This document shows positions 36,301 to 47,283 of a stretch of DNA of 64,000 bases, one piece after another. The notes under the pieces were generated by a model. The model made no database searches. It was given only the letters and a program-made list of their open reading frames with translations, and had not been told where the DNA came from. Origin of the DNA: Leucocoprinus leucothites (Eukaryota; Basidiomycota; Agaricomycetes; Agaricales; Agaricaceae); the NCBI GenBank assembly GCA_013368445.1, contig JAACJO010000006.1:1302001-1366000 (forward strand), read 5' to 3'. How positions within the stretch are numbered: position 1 is the stretch's first letter; the number at the start of each line of letters is the position of its first letter. A program made the translations under genes and the position numbers.

Positions 36301-38458
36301 TATGCAAGTTGTGGGGGGAAAAACCTCAGGGAACTCACCAGCCAAGCGCGAAGTATGGCAATCAGCCTCTTTGTCGGCGAAGCCTTGAGCCTTTGCATAT
36401 CCTTCTTGGCCTTCTCTATCTCTTGCTGTAGGCTCTTAAGCTCGTCCAAAATTTCTCCAACGGCTCTTGAATCCTGTTGAACGGAATGTCCCAGTTCTTC
36501 CATCAGCTGCTCTAATAATCCATTTTGTCGCCCGACTAGATCTTGGATAAACCGATGGAGGTGTTTCCCAGCTTTCGTTTGCGGTAAAAGCTTGTGCTCA
36601 TCCACCAATTCCTTCTGTATCCTCATCACCTGATCGGAAATCCTTACTTGTGCATTGGACTCGGTGTTGGCGATCTCGTTGACAATATCCTGGGCTGAAC
36701 GTGAGGTTCTGAGGAAGGGGCAAACCTTTGAGCCCGATTTGATCATGATGTCCCAGTAATCGTTTACGAGTTCCTCGTTACGTTTCTCGTACTCCGCCTG
36801 TTCTTCGGGTTTGTAAGTGAAAGCATTTTCATCTGGCCACATCGTCGTTACGAGGATGACCTTGTCATAAAACTTCTCGCCACAAAGCTTCTGAAACATC
36901 TCGAAATTCTTCGAAACGCTGCTAGGTATTCGAGTTTCCGTGATGTTGTGCATATAAAGAATTCCGGCAATTCTCAACGATCTGTGCCTGCAAACGAGTG
37001 AGTTTCTCTGGGAGCACGAAAAACAATAGAAGTATAAACGCACACAGACTTAAGCCATACTGCAATTGACTCCAGGATCTGGTAGTCGGTTTTGTACGTA
37101 TCATCAAAACCGGGAGTATCGACAAGCACAAGATTTGGTATGTTACCACCCTTGAATGTGATTCGGACGGCTCTAACGTCGCTTGTAGCTGAGCGGAGCT
37201 GGTGTCCGACCCCTTCATTCGAGAAATACGGTCCCGTGATGATTTGGATGAACTTCAAGTGCACACGGTTCGGTGCTGACGCTGAGAAAAGCAATGTTTA
37301 CTTACGGTGCTCTTGCCCACGCCAGTTGGCCCCATAATACTGAAGGCAAATCAGAAGAACGCTAAGGTCGGCTAGGAACTCACTTACGCTATAATCATGT
37401 CGTCGTCGTTGAGATCTTTAATGGTGACAGGCATGGCGGTTTCGATGTTATCAAAGTCACGCCTATAAAAAATTTGCAGAGATGTAGGGGGTTTACGGGA
37501 CCGAGATGAGCCCATATTCTCCTGCCTTACTCGGTGCTCCTGTATGCGGCTGCCCTCATCCAACAATCCTTTATCTACCTCTAACATCGGTCCGTGAGGT
37601 AAATCCCGGCTTGGGTGCTTAGCTTCGATTTCGAGAACCAGGTTGATGATTTCCTGAGCCGAACGTGAGGTTCTGGTAAAGCGGTGAACCCTTGAGCCCG
37701 AATCGATCATGGGCTTCCAATGTGTGCCCTTGAACTCCTGTTCCCGATCATGGCAGTCCTTTGCTTCGGCGCTATTCTCCTCAGGCCACTTTGTCGTAGT
37801 GAAAATAATCCTATCATGAAAATTCCCTCCACAGAATCTGGTAAATATATCGAAATTGGTCGTCGTGCTGAAGAAGAAATCGGTGTCCGTAATGGGATGC
37901 AGCCAAAGGAACGCAGATACTCTCCGCAGGACAGTACGTTCACGAGTCTGTGAGTCGTTCGTTCCCCTAAGTTGAACATGAAAAACTAAGAAACAAAGGT
38001 ATAATGATCCACTCACGCATCATTGAGCCATCGAACAACTGCTTGCAGGACTTCCCAGTCGGTTCTGTGCGCATCATCAAACCCAGGAGTATCGATAAGC
38101 ACCAGGTTTGGTTGTTCATTGTTCTTGAACGCGACTCGTAGGGCACTTATACCACCCCGGATCGAACGGAGTTGTGATCCAACATCAGTTATAGCACGAT
38201 GTGGCTCTAGAACAGTTTCGATGAACTTTGAGCGCGCATAGGTCAGTATTAGCGTCGAAGGGGCAACAATCACGAATGCTCACAGTGGTCTTGCCCACAC
38301 CTGATGGTCCCATGATGCTAGAGGTAGGTTAGGAGCAGTATTATGTCAGGCTTGAACAAACCTTACACGATTATCATATCATTTTCGTGAAGGTCGTGAA
38401 CGCTGACGGGTATGACATCGCAGATGGTGTTGAGGTCGAGTCTCTGAGGTACAGACAT
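36300..38458 (-). CDS. Tandem double G-domain GTPase, copy 3
   Basis: Starts at 38458 (MSVPQRLDLNTICDVIPVSV). Domain 1: P-loop in the exon near 38310, FIETVLEPHRAITDVGSQLR, G3 LVLIDTPGFDDAHRTD, FLWLHPITDTD and IIFTTTKWPEEN. Domain 2: FDNIETAMPVTIKDLNDDDM, P-loop, FIQIITGPYFSNEGVGHQLR, G3 LVLVDTPGFDDTYKTD, GILYMHNITETR, VILVTTMWPDEN, and a tail with LLEQLMEELGHSVQQDSRAV. Exons are open and the switch region that is frameshifted in copy 1 is intact here. The tail can end at 36300 by reading through the gtgagt at the position where copy 2 splices to the kinase. This gives a stand-alone double GTPase. Domain 1 has TTKW where the others have TTMW in the G4-like site. It is most likely functional as a GTPase without kinase. 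Confidence 0.82.
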
Positions 38459-38901
38459 ATATTATGAGGTATGAGCTGGGCTCTAGAGGTAGAGTATCGC
38501 ACAAGCTCGTGGCGTTTGGGAGACAAGAAGCAGAATCTCCCCGCCTGAGGTTGAGTGTTCCGAAGTCTGGCGCGTGCTTGACTCGTTGAACGTGTTGTAC
38601 TTACTTACACGTGGTGTAACAGATTGTGATGGTACAATTACATATTATTTGGAACGAAGCAGCACTTCCGAGTCATGGTTCTAGCTTGTTCTAGCCCAAC
38701 AAGGCTCGCTCTATTCTTGGAAGGGCCGGGAGATCAGGGCGAACCCGGGAACTAGATCTGGGAGTTGGGGATCTTGAAGCTTCATGAAGACTCGAACGGT
38801 GTCTGGTGGCAGTGATGGCGGAATCCCAATCACCACCAGGCGTCTATCTCACACTTAAAAGGACGAGTTAGGTCACTGTCCACCAACACATAGCACTCAA
38901 G
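38459..38901. other. Intergenic region with the left edge of the segmental duplication
   Basis: Upstream flank of GTPase copy 3, then from about 38755 the upstream part of the duplicated BTB segment. No gene is seen. Confidence 0.5.
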
Positions 38902-40212
38902 ATGGAGAATGCCCCTCACCAGCTCGTCCGTGATGATCAATTCTATTTTGAAGATGGTAATTGTATAATTCAAGTAGAGAACCGCCTGTTCAACGTGAGT
39001 GTGATTTTCTATCGCTGTTGAGCGCGATAACTTTGATAAGGACCTTGACGCTTTGATCTCTACCCCACACCAGTTGCATCGGTTTATCCTTCGGCGAGAC
39101 TCTACCGTCTTTCAGGATATGTTTTTAGCGTCCAAGTCGATTGAGGATGATCCTGGAACTGCAGTCGTTGAAGGAACCAGCGATGAACATCCGATTGTGT
39201 GTGATGACACTACTGAATCATTCAGAGCATTGTGCAGGGTGCTTTATGTTGGGTGAGCTCCGAAGTTTACACTACAAATAATGTCTCAATAACTATAAGA
39301 CGGGATAGATTCAACGAGTTTGAAGCGGGCGTAGACAAAACCATTGCGAATTTCACCGTAGAGGAATTTGCCCATATCGCATCACTGGCTCACAAATACC
39401 AGTGCGAAAAGATAGAACCTTGGGCTCTTAACCTGTTTGAACGGAAATTGGGAGAGTTGAACAATGCTCGACAGCCTGGCGTCCCACCTTTACCCAGGGA
39501 GTTACTCGAATATTTCATCCGGACTTCAATCAGGTGTGGATGGAGTGGGTCGCCTGTCCGGGGGACGTCTGAAGATCTTTTGCTGGAGACGATTTTTCAC
39601 CCGAGCGGGGACTCTTCTATTCCTAAACAATCACAAGAGGGAAGGAGCTTGAGTGTCGTCCTCGAGTTTTCCGAGTCTATCGGGAGTAACGAGCTGAAGG
39701 CCAGAGCCTACTACACTTTCTTAGCTTCCGTGGGGTGGTGCCTAGCCCCACGGATACGGTCCAGTAGACTCATCGAAGTACCAAACTCTTACCATCCAAG
39801 GGCCTATAGCCGCGCTATTAATCTAGACACCCTGGATGATAATGAGGCTGTCCCTTTTCAGAAGTGGGATTCCCTTGGTGCTTTAACGGATGAGCAGAAA
39901 ACTTGCTTGATTCACGGGCTCCATCTGATCTCTGCTCTTCGCAAAGAGCTGCAAGGAATCCCGTCGGTGGTGAGCCCCTGTAGTTGCCTCCGTCACCCCC
40001 AGCCTTTCCGGGGGGCTTGGGAAGCGACTGCACAGGAGTTAGGCAAACAGCCCACCTTTGACGATCCAAAGTTATTCCTTAATGAGATGAGGAGAAGGTT
40101 GAGTTTTAATTCACAGTGTTATTCCGTCTGTGGGGTTGTCCGGGTACAAAGCAGTATTGATCGATTTCTGAGCAACTTTAACACTTGGATTGCAAATATT
40201 TTTTCGGACTAA
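38902..40212 (+). CDS. BTB/POZ domain protein (paralog 4)
   Basis: The duplicate of paralog 3, with exons 38902-38994, 39074-39252 and 39309-40212. BTB fold: DDQFYFEDGNCIIQVENRLF, LHRFILRRDSTVFQDMF, SDEHPIVCDDTTESFRALCR. It is followed by HIASLAHKYQCEKIEPWALN and a tail with LGALTDEQKTCLIHGLHLIS, a CSC pair and CYSVC. The frame is open from start to stop. The substitutions relative to paralog 3 are spread along the gene and leave the core motifs unchanged, which suggests both copies are kept under selection or that the duplication is recent. Confidence 0.87.
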
Positions 40213-40329
40213 CAAAGTAGCAAAGATTCCCTAACGCATTATCATTCAATAAAACCAGCTGTACCTCGCGATATATGGTGCTAAGTCGCCTGCACACAAC
40301 ATAGTTTTGTGCTACTCTTGAAATCCTTG

Positions 40330-40520
40330 GCTTTGAGAAGTTTCGTCCCTGGACCAGTCAATGATGGCATGGTGTCACTTCGGAGTCACTCGCAGGAGTT
40401 TCAGAAGGACTGCAACTTGCTAAATTTCGCATCTCTTACTAGTAGTAGGGGAAGGGCAAGTCTGGAGACTGGAGTATCAAACAATGGAGAAGTATCAAGC
40501 TAGGTCTGCTGTGCATCCCT
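40330..40520 (+). pseudogene. Decayed BTB-family fragment, right copy
   Basis: Collinear with the relic at 20526-20700 (for example GAGTTTCAGAAGGACTGCAA against CAGCTTCAGAAGGAATACTG) but more degraded, without any usable reading frame. Confidence 0.5.
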
Positions 40521-40818
40521 TTCCACCAGAAGGATAGGTGTCGCAAGTGGCTTTTGTTCTCGCGCATTACTTCAAGTTGGCCCGAACGGGTTTCTTGTAA
40601 AGATGAGATCGTGGTTTGGGTTGAGCCAAATTTAAACGAGTGTGGAGTTACAGAGTTCCGTAAAAATATTGATCAGGGATAACTTATCGAATTGTCAGTT
40701 TGGTCAACTTCGTTGTAATGGATTGTGTTTACAAGAGTTCACAACCTATGTCGTCGATAAATTTCGACAACGTAAATGAAAAGAGGTTCGGACCCAGGTC
40801 GGGCTTACCGTCCGATTG

Positions 40819-43057
40819 ATGGCAGTGATGGACGAGTGGGACAATGAGGTCACAGGGTGGGCTGGTCCACCACGGTCCTCAATGTCGCGTCCAGCCACAA
40901 CAGAGACCAGTCTTCCACCTCGCAAGTCTCATCTTCAATCTCATGGCAGTAGACGCAGACCACCCACTCGCCTGGCTGCTCTTGGTACAAGTGGCCAGCG
41001 ACTCCCAGGTCCATCAACTGGCACCAGTAAACGTCGAGCATCTGTCTCCGGACTCACTGCTGCACCTAAAACCCAACGTACCTCAAAAACAACACATAAA
41101 CTCGTGGTCTTACCCTCTGCACCTCAAACAAGACCCTTACTACCTTCCGATGAAGAAGACCTGACATTGGGTGTCGTGACGGATGGTGGGATACGCGAGT
41201 ACAAAAGTGAGGCGGAGAGGATGACAAAAGAACAGAGGAAACAGGCGGGTTTCAAGAGACTAGCGGCTTACTGCGTCGCAGAGTCGTTTAAAATGAAACT
41301 GCTAGCGTCTTTCTTGAAACGAGAACATAATGTTGCTCCAAGAATATTTGATGAGGCCCTATACGCCGTACGTCTCTTCCTCTCGTTCCTGATCTAATTT
41401 TGTTATTGACATCGTACTTGTGTGTTGGTGATGTAGATGTATCATCTTCCTCTTCTTCCAGGGTATGGCCCAAACGCAAACATCCGTTCCTCGGTTCCTG
41501 CTCCTGTCACACAAGGCGCTTCATACATGGCAGCACTCTCAGAAGCAGAAGAAGATGGTTATCAGGGTCTTACTTCACGCAACCTATTAGACGATCTTCC
41601 ATTGACATGAGGGACGGATATATTTCCTCAACATCACCTGTTCTCACACGCAGTGAGCCTGCTATTGCTGTGTCCCTTCCCTCGGAAGCAGAGTCACTCA
41701 ATCTGGTCGCCGATACACAAGTAGAAGTAGAGAGGCGAAGCCCTGTGTTGTTCTCCGAGACGGAACTTTGGACGGATAATGAACTGATACCAGAATCTGG
41801 TGGCCAGTGGCAAAGACGACCAAAGGATACCGTTCCCCCAGTAACACCACCACCGCAGCCAGAACCATCTCCGATGAAACCAACCGAAGATGATATAGTC
41901 GAGGTTGTGTTCTTCGAATATGGCGTCGTGGTTTTCTTCGGATTAACTGAAGGTCAAGAGAGAGACATTCTTGAAGACATTGAAAACGCCGGGATAATGA
42001 AGAGGAAGATTAATGACGACGATTGGGAAATCGAGGAATGCCATTTCACGGTATGTGGCACGTTTGAAAATCTATTTTTGGTATGCTCACATTTTTGGCC
42101 GTCGTGGTCTTTAGCATGACCCATTCATCTCTTATCCACGAATCTACAACGATTTCTTCAGTATGCTTCTAATATTTCCTCCCTTACTCGCTGGACTGAC
42201 ACGATCTCGCTTATTATATAGCACTTAAGTCTCGTTCACACCTTCTCAAACTCTCTATTGCCCATGCTCTTGCCCAATCCACCCTCCTCGCGCACTACGA
42301 AACTATCGCCCAGCGTGTTCTCTTATCCCCACAAACCCTCGCTATCCCTCAACAACTAGCATCCTCAGGCTCTCTTCAGCTACGTCGGCACGAGGCCCTC
42401 AAGCTCACAGGAAAACTATTCAAATTGAGAAGAGATGTAAATCTAGTCTCGAATGTGTTGGATGTTCCGGAGCTGTTTTGGACAGAGGCGAGTTTAGGGG
42501 ACTTGTATGATGCTGTGAGAGAGTATATGGAGATTGGTGGGCGGGTTCAGAGTTTGAATGAGAAGTTGGGTGTGGCTAGCGATTTCGTGAGTGCTTTTCT
42601 TGTCCAGTTCCCGGAAGGGAGTGATGTTGACTGGCTCATAGTTGGATGCGATACATGATCATCTGAATAATTCAGCAATGGAACGGATAACTTGGATCGT
42701 CATTTGGTGCGTCCTGCCTCACCTCGGTCTTCCTTGGCCAAACTTTCTGACCTTTGCTCACTTTTTGGCAGGCTGATTGTAGTAGCGATCCTAGTCGAAC
42801 TCGTATGTATTTATCTCTTCCTTCCCATCATCGTCTTAACTCATCTGAATCATTTATAGGGCGAGGTGATAGCACGTCTCGTAGTCCATGCCACAGTCGA
42901 AGGCGGGAACTCAAAAAACAAAGCAAACCTCACAGCTATGGCTGTGAGGTCCTTCATTTCGAGCGTATCTACCCCAAGCGCAGGTGCACAAGTACCAATG
43001 CAGGAGATATCTAAAGAGGAAGTTTTACGGACTTTGGAAAGGCTAATGGCGGGATAG
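40819..43057 (+). CDS. RMD1/SIF2-type DUF155 protein, full length but with an apparent one-base frameshift
   Basis: Related to yeast Rmd1/Rmd8 and human RMND1 (DUF155), proteins linked to meiosis, sporulation and mitochondrial translation. The basic Ser/Thr-rich N terminus leads to FKRLAAYCVAESFKMKLLAS and APRIFDEALYA, then YHLPLLPGYGPNANIRSS. Later come EYGVVVFFGLTEGQERDILE, AGIMKRKINDDDWEIEECHF, YPRIYNDFF, a helical part (LRRHEALKLTGKLFKLRRDV, VLDVPELFWTEASLGDLYDA) and a C-terminal membrane segment (ERITWIVIWLIVVAILVELG). Near 41565 the frame slips: EEDGYQG must join SYFTQPIRR with one base missing, in a run of three G. I found no phase-compatible intron there. This may be a real mutation or a sequencing error. 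The other copy (21006) is truncated, so this is the only candidate functional copy in the window. Confidence 0.8.
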
Positions 43058-43504
43058 GTTTTTTTGGTGTTCTTTTTTTTGGTTTGGGATGATATTCTAT
43101 TACTATCTAGGCTTGGATTTGTCCTTGGATTCTGATTGCATACATCGATAGATATGTGACTTGTGCAACGATTAAGGACGCGCTCTCTTCGTGATGCCCG
43201 TTTGCGTTGGATATATTTGTGGCTTCTTCATGTGATCCGACATACAACTACTAGCTCCTCTACGCCAGTCAAGTGATCGTCGGTCATCTGGGTGCACTCA
43301 GGGGCACCAAGAGTGTTCCACCGTCGGACCTCCCTATGACGTTCACTCTACGAGATACAACGCCAAGTCAGACAACCTCACTCCAAAGGAAACTGATCAT
43401 CTGCTACCACTATGAGACGCGATACTCCAAAGCATATAACCCTCAGTCCCTGTGTTTCTCAGCTCACTTAGCGCTCACTGTGCCCAACCACCCGCACTAA
43501 CATC
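43058..43504. other. Intergenic region
   Basis: 3' flank of the RMD1-type gene with T-rich runs near 43060-43082, and 5' flank of the small gene at 43505. Nothing else is seen. Confidence 0.5.
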
Positions 43505-43983
43505 ATGTCCAGCGAACGTTCCACATCCAACAAATTCTCCCATCTCTCTTCTGACGTGGATCCTACTTTCTCTGATCCTACCTCTCAACAGCAGACTGCG
43601 AGGGGTATGATGGAGGAAGAGGATCATCCGCCTTTTGTTTCGACTTCCGAGTCGTCTAAGTATAACATGATTCCTGATCCCAAATTTGCTCGTACGTTTG
43701 ACCCCCCGGCCCTTCTTCAAACCCAACTGACGACTTTGGTTTTACGCGTCTGATAGGTGAATACGTAGGCCCTGTAAGCCCAATTATGTTCTAGTGTTGA
43801 AGTGCGGATTGAATGTGGCTGATGATCATATAGGGCCCTCAACGAGAAATACCAGCAGGAGACACGTATCAATCAACTGCTGGAGAATCGAGGCAGAGGT
43901 CTACGAGGTTGCAGGATGAACCTTTACTTGGGTCCGAAAAGTTTGGAGTGCCCAAGGAAAGCAAGCCGCCCCAGGAGAAGTAG
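43505..43983 (+). CDS. Small hydrophilic protein of unknown function
   Basis: Three exons (43505-43691, a 17-base microexon 43757-43773, and 43834-43983) would give about 117 residues. The protein is rich in Ser, Glu, Gln and Pro with no membrane segment or known domain; it starts MSSERSTSNKFSHLSSDVDP and ends ESKPPQEK. The start codon is preceded by ACATC, and introns have gtacgt/gatag and gtaagc/atatag borders. The microexon gives REYVGP and the third exon begins GPQREIPAG, an odd repeat of Gly-Pro at the joint, so the second junction may be a few bases off. It may be a small disordered regulator, but function is unknown. Confidence 0.5.
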
Positions 43984-44739
43984 ATGGTTTATCAGTTGAG
44001 GGATTTGCTGAGGGGTATGACAATTATCGAATTTGATGAGTGTACGATAGTCAAAAGTGTAGGTGGGCTTGTGAAACATGTTCTGGGCGCGCTTCCATTG
44101 TTGTGCGGAGGCCACATCCAGCGAGACCACCTCATAAGCCCGTCAGTTGCCCTGGTGAAAGTAACCAGAGCAATTGAGTGAGCTGATAGCAACCTCGTAT
44201 GAACAACTGTCAGCAGCCCGACGTCATGTGTGGTTCTAAGAGGACGCGTAAAACCGCCCACAGCACAATTCTGTCATTGAGCCAGATTCGTAACGCCACT
44301 GGTCTGATGATATTGCCAGTGGTAGATCGGATTATAAAATTGCTGAGTCCTGCATAACACCGTAGCTAGCGTGGTAATCGTGGAATGGTAAGGTGGTAGA
44401 AAGAAGGAGAGAGAATTCACAGTTGACCGTTGAAGCAGAAGAGGGTTCCTCCATTGCCAGTCTTCGCCATGAGAAGTTCCAATCCTCGTCTATCCCCCCC
44501 TCCCTGCTTCCTCCTTCCCCTTGACTTTACGAACGTTAAGAACGAGAGAGGATGGTAGGGCACAGATACCACATAATCCAGGCTTTGGGCGTCGCTGTTC
44601 TTTTTGGTGCCTTCCCTCGAGAACAAAATATTTCTCAGGACAGGGCTGAATTGTCAACTTTTCACGGATATGCGTGGAGAGAGAGATTTCGAAAGGTGTC
44701 GAGACATGAGCAGTTTCTCGCGGTTGGCCGAGAATATAA
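43984..44739. other. Intergenic region between convergent genes
   Basis: 3' flanks of the small gene and of LSM8. The open frames here are short and unrecognised. Confidence 0.5.
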
Positions 44740-45187
44740 TCAATATCGGATTGGCGGTAAAGGATCTGCGTGGATAGTCGACAAATCGATCGAACTGTCA
44801 ATAGTTTCATCCAACTCTCCAATCAAGATTCTACAAAAAAACAATAAAATAAACGCGTCAGCTTCAACGCTAAAGAAGTTGTGTACCTGGGAAGAGAGGA
44901 TGAGAAATCACATACATCATATCCCCCTTGACGAGATACAACCCCAACGGAATCTCTTCCACACCTTCATCCATACTATAAACGCGTTCTTTACAATCCG
45001 AAAGAACAACATTCGATTTCTGGTCAAAACCAGCTAGGACGCCCTACAACAATATTCAACATAATCAGCTCACTTGGATTGATTGAGAGAAGTATACTGA
45101 TGGCGAGACACAACGTACGACGATAGCACGACCGTCCTGCAGGACAAGAAGAACGCGACGATCGACATAGCCCTGGAGGCTAGACAT
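44740..45187 (-). CDS. LSM8: U6 snRNA-associated Sm-like protein LSm8
   Basis: LSm8 is the nuclear-specific subunit of the Lsm2-8 ring that binds the 3' end of U6 snRNA for splicing. Three exons, 45187-45119, 45043-44916 and 44830-44740, give 95 residues, the usual LSm8 size. Sm1 motif: MSSLQGYVDRRVLLVLQDGR then GVLAGFDQKSNVVLSDCKER. Sm2 motif: IPLGLYLVKGD followed by ILIGELDE. The tail ends DPLPPIRY. The phases fit (two bases carried over the second intron) and the introns have gtacgt/ttgtag and gtatgt/ttgtag borders. The start at 45187 is the first ATG and gives the conserved N terminus. No long open frame reveals this gene because its exons are short. Confidence 0.92.
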
Positions 45188-45675
45188 GACGGCAGCGGAA
45201 AAGGTCTATGTACCTTGTGTCGCCGTCCTTGAGCACGATCCGTCAGCACACACGAACGCGTTGGTGGTGCCACCGATATCCCTGCGATTACCGGCGTGAT
45301 GGCCGGTGTTACTACCAAAGTAGGATCGGTGCCGGTGATGTCCCGATTAGGTTGAATCTTCCTCGGGCTTGAGGCTCACCGATATCTCGTCGTTTACTCT
45401 CTTGCTACTGGCGAGCTCTGGGGTATCTCATAGGCTATGAGATAGTGATACAGAAGACTTCAGATCTGGTCACTCCGTATCTCTTCTGGGCTCCAAACAC
45501 ATATCTTACAACGCAATACATGGAACAAAAAAGAAAGAAAACAAGAAAATTTGAATGGTCTTAAATGGTCTACACTAGGCGCACGGCTCTCTGTCAATAA
45601 AAGGCTCTCTGGATAAACATCAAGCAACGGACGTACCTGAAATTGAAATCTAAAGAAGAAAAGGCTCTTCATCGG
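45188..45675. other. Intergenic region upstream of LSM8
   Basis: Contains the LSM8 promoter region and the 3' flank of the first RNase H gene. I see no further gene. Confidence 0.5.
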
Positions 45676-46281
45676 TCAATACCCCAGCGCCCTCCGCGCC
45701 AACTCGTCCGCTCCCTGATTCAGAGCTTTCGGTACATGCCAAAACTTCACCTGTACACCACAATATTCCTCTAAATCCTCAACCAAATCATCCAACCACT
45801 CAAATTCATCCCTATTCGCCACTTCGAGCCCCTTTGAATTCCTCCACCCATTCTCCCTCCACTTGCACACCTAATCCGTCATACCCTTGACCACATACGT
45901 AGAATCTGAAATTAACATAACGTTCTGTGTCTTCAACCACCCGTTTTCCACCAACAACATCACGTTTTTCAAGGCCAGGACAGCGGCATAAAGCTCCGCC
46001 CGTTGGTTGGTCTGTGCACCATATTGCAGGCTCTCGGAAATGTTGTATTTGGATTCTGGGCCAAAGTACGCACCCGCTCCTGCTCTGGTGTATGGAGTAC
46101 CGTTACCAACGCATATTTCATCGATGAAGATGGCAATGTCGGGGCTTGGATACGCAGATAGATTGTAGCCATAGTACCATTTCTCATAGCACCGAAGGTT
46201 GCTAAAGTCGGCGTGGGGACTATGCCAGACAACATCTCGTGGAATAGAGGCAAAGCTAGGGGGAGTGTATAGTCGTCCCAT
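45676..46281 (-). pseudogene. Stand-alone RNase H type 1, copy 1, interrupted by TAG
   Basis: RNase H1-like nuclease domain without a hybrid-binding N-terminal domain. Starting at 46281 (MGRLYTPPSF), it shows IAIFIDEICVGNG (first catalytic Asp), YTRAGAGAYFGPESKYN, TNQRAELYAAVLAL (Glu), VMLISDSTYVVKGMTD (Asp), then TAG at about 45871, followed in the same frame by CKWRENGWRNSKGLEVANRD, VKFWHVPKALNQGADELARR (last Asp). In the paralogs the TAG position is Trp (TDWV), so TGG to TAG is the simplest change. Everything else is intact, so the break may be recent. A stop readthrough or error cannot be excluded. Confidence 0.78.
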
Positions 46282-46605
46282 GCTCACAACCAAGATAGTG
46301 TTGTAGGTATATTCAAGGACGAAAAATAAGGAGTTTAATGTTTCTGCGACAAGCACTCATAATAGGAGATCCCGCGGGTCCAGACTTGGGCGGCTACTTC
46401 GATGATCGACGATCAGGTGTCAATTAAACCGAACTTTGGTTATCTATTATATGTGGACGACGAAAACGATTGGGCAGACAGGGGTCAAAAGCAAAACACA
46501 TGCATGCAATAGTAATGAACGATACACTGAAGTGAAGCGCAGGGAAATGGGATTACCGATGGCAAGCACTTTGCTCAGTACGAGTCGGAATCGGAATAAT
46601 AACTA
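46282..46605. other. Gap between RNase H genes
   Basis: Short interval with no recognisable sequence, AT-rich in part. Confidence 0.4.
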
Positions 46606-47283
46606 CTAGAAGAAAAATTCAGACACTCGGCAGAGTCCAAGGAAATACCACACATACCTTATGATTGCAGTTCCAGCATATACGACATGGGGTTCGATCG
46701 CCTTCCTGGCCTCTGCATCCGCACCAGCATTATGTTCCCTGTTCACATGCCAAAGCTTCACATATACCCTCTCCTCGGTCTCCAACTCCTCAATCAAGTT
46801 ATCCAACTCGACAAAATCCGCTTTATTCGTAACGACCCTCCTATTGACGTCCAACCACCCATTGTGCCTCCACCTCTCCACCCAATCGGTCATTGCATTA
46901 ACCACATACGCTGAATCCAAAACCAACACCACAGTCTTTGTATGCGCACTCAACTCTCCGGTCCTAATCAATTCCTTGACCTTTTGCAAGGCGAGAATCG
47001 CTGCTCGAATTTCTGCTCGCTGAGAGGTCGGGCGATGGGTGAGCTCTCGATGGAAATTGTATCGCGAGCCAGGGCCAAAGTAGATGCCCATGCCTGCGCG
47101 AGCGGTGGACTTGCCATTATCGGGGCAGGCGCCGTCGGCAAAGATGGCGATGTTAGAGGTAGTGGTAGTGCCGACATTAAGACGTTTACGGAGGTAAGTG
47201 AATTTACTACCGTGGTTTTGGTAGAAGATCTCGCGAGGGGTTTGATTCCCGATGCGAGGGGGATGATAGACACGGTTCGACAT
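46606..47283 (-). CDS. Stand-alone RNase H type 1, copy 2
   Basis: Start at 47283 (MSNRVYHPPRIGNQTPREIF), the same motif as copy 5; the open frame extends further upstream but without family similarity. The core has IAIFADGACPDNG (Asp in ADG), ARAGMGIYFGPGSRYNF, TSQRAEIRAAILAL (Glu), VVLVLDSAYVVNAMTDWVER (Asp), and VKLWHVNREHNAGADAEARK (Asp). These are the four acidic positions of RNase H1. The end after EPHVVYAGTAII is unclear: a gtatgt there could open a small intron, and the continuous frame stops at 46606. RNase H cuts RNA in RNA-DNA hybrids; the substrate of these stand-alone proteins is unknown. No reverse transcriptase or integrase is adjacent. Confidence 0.8.
   Translation of the reverse strand: MSNRVYHPPRIGNQTPREIFYQNHGSKFTYLRKRLNVGTTTTSNIAIFADGACPDNGKSTARAGMGIYFGPGSRYNFHRELTHRPTSQRAEIRAAILALQKVKELIRTGELSAHTKTVVLVLDSAYVVNAMTDWVERWRHNGWLDVNRRVVTNKADFVELDNLIEELETEERVYVKLWHVNREHNAGADAEARKAIEPHVVYAGTAIIRYVWYFLGLCRVSEFFF

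Larger units (their letters stand above)
38755..42370 (+). repeat. Right copy of the direct segmental duplication (BTB + RMD1)
   Basis: Collinear with 18735-22335, with high identity in coding and intron sequence (for example the RMD1 first exon differs at only a few positions). The right copy continues into the rest of RMD1, so it keeps the ancestral 3' end. Confidence 0.85.
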
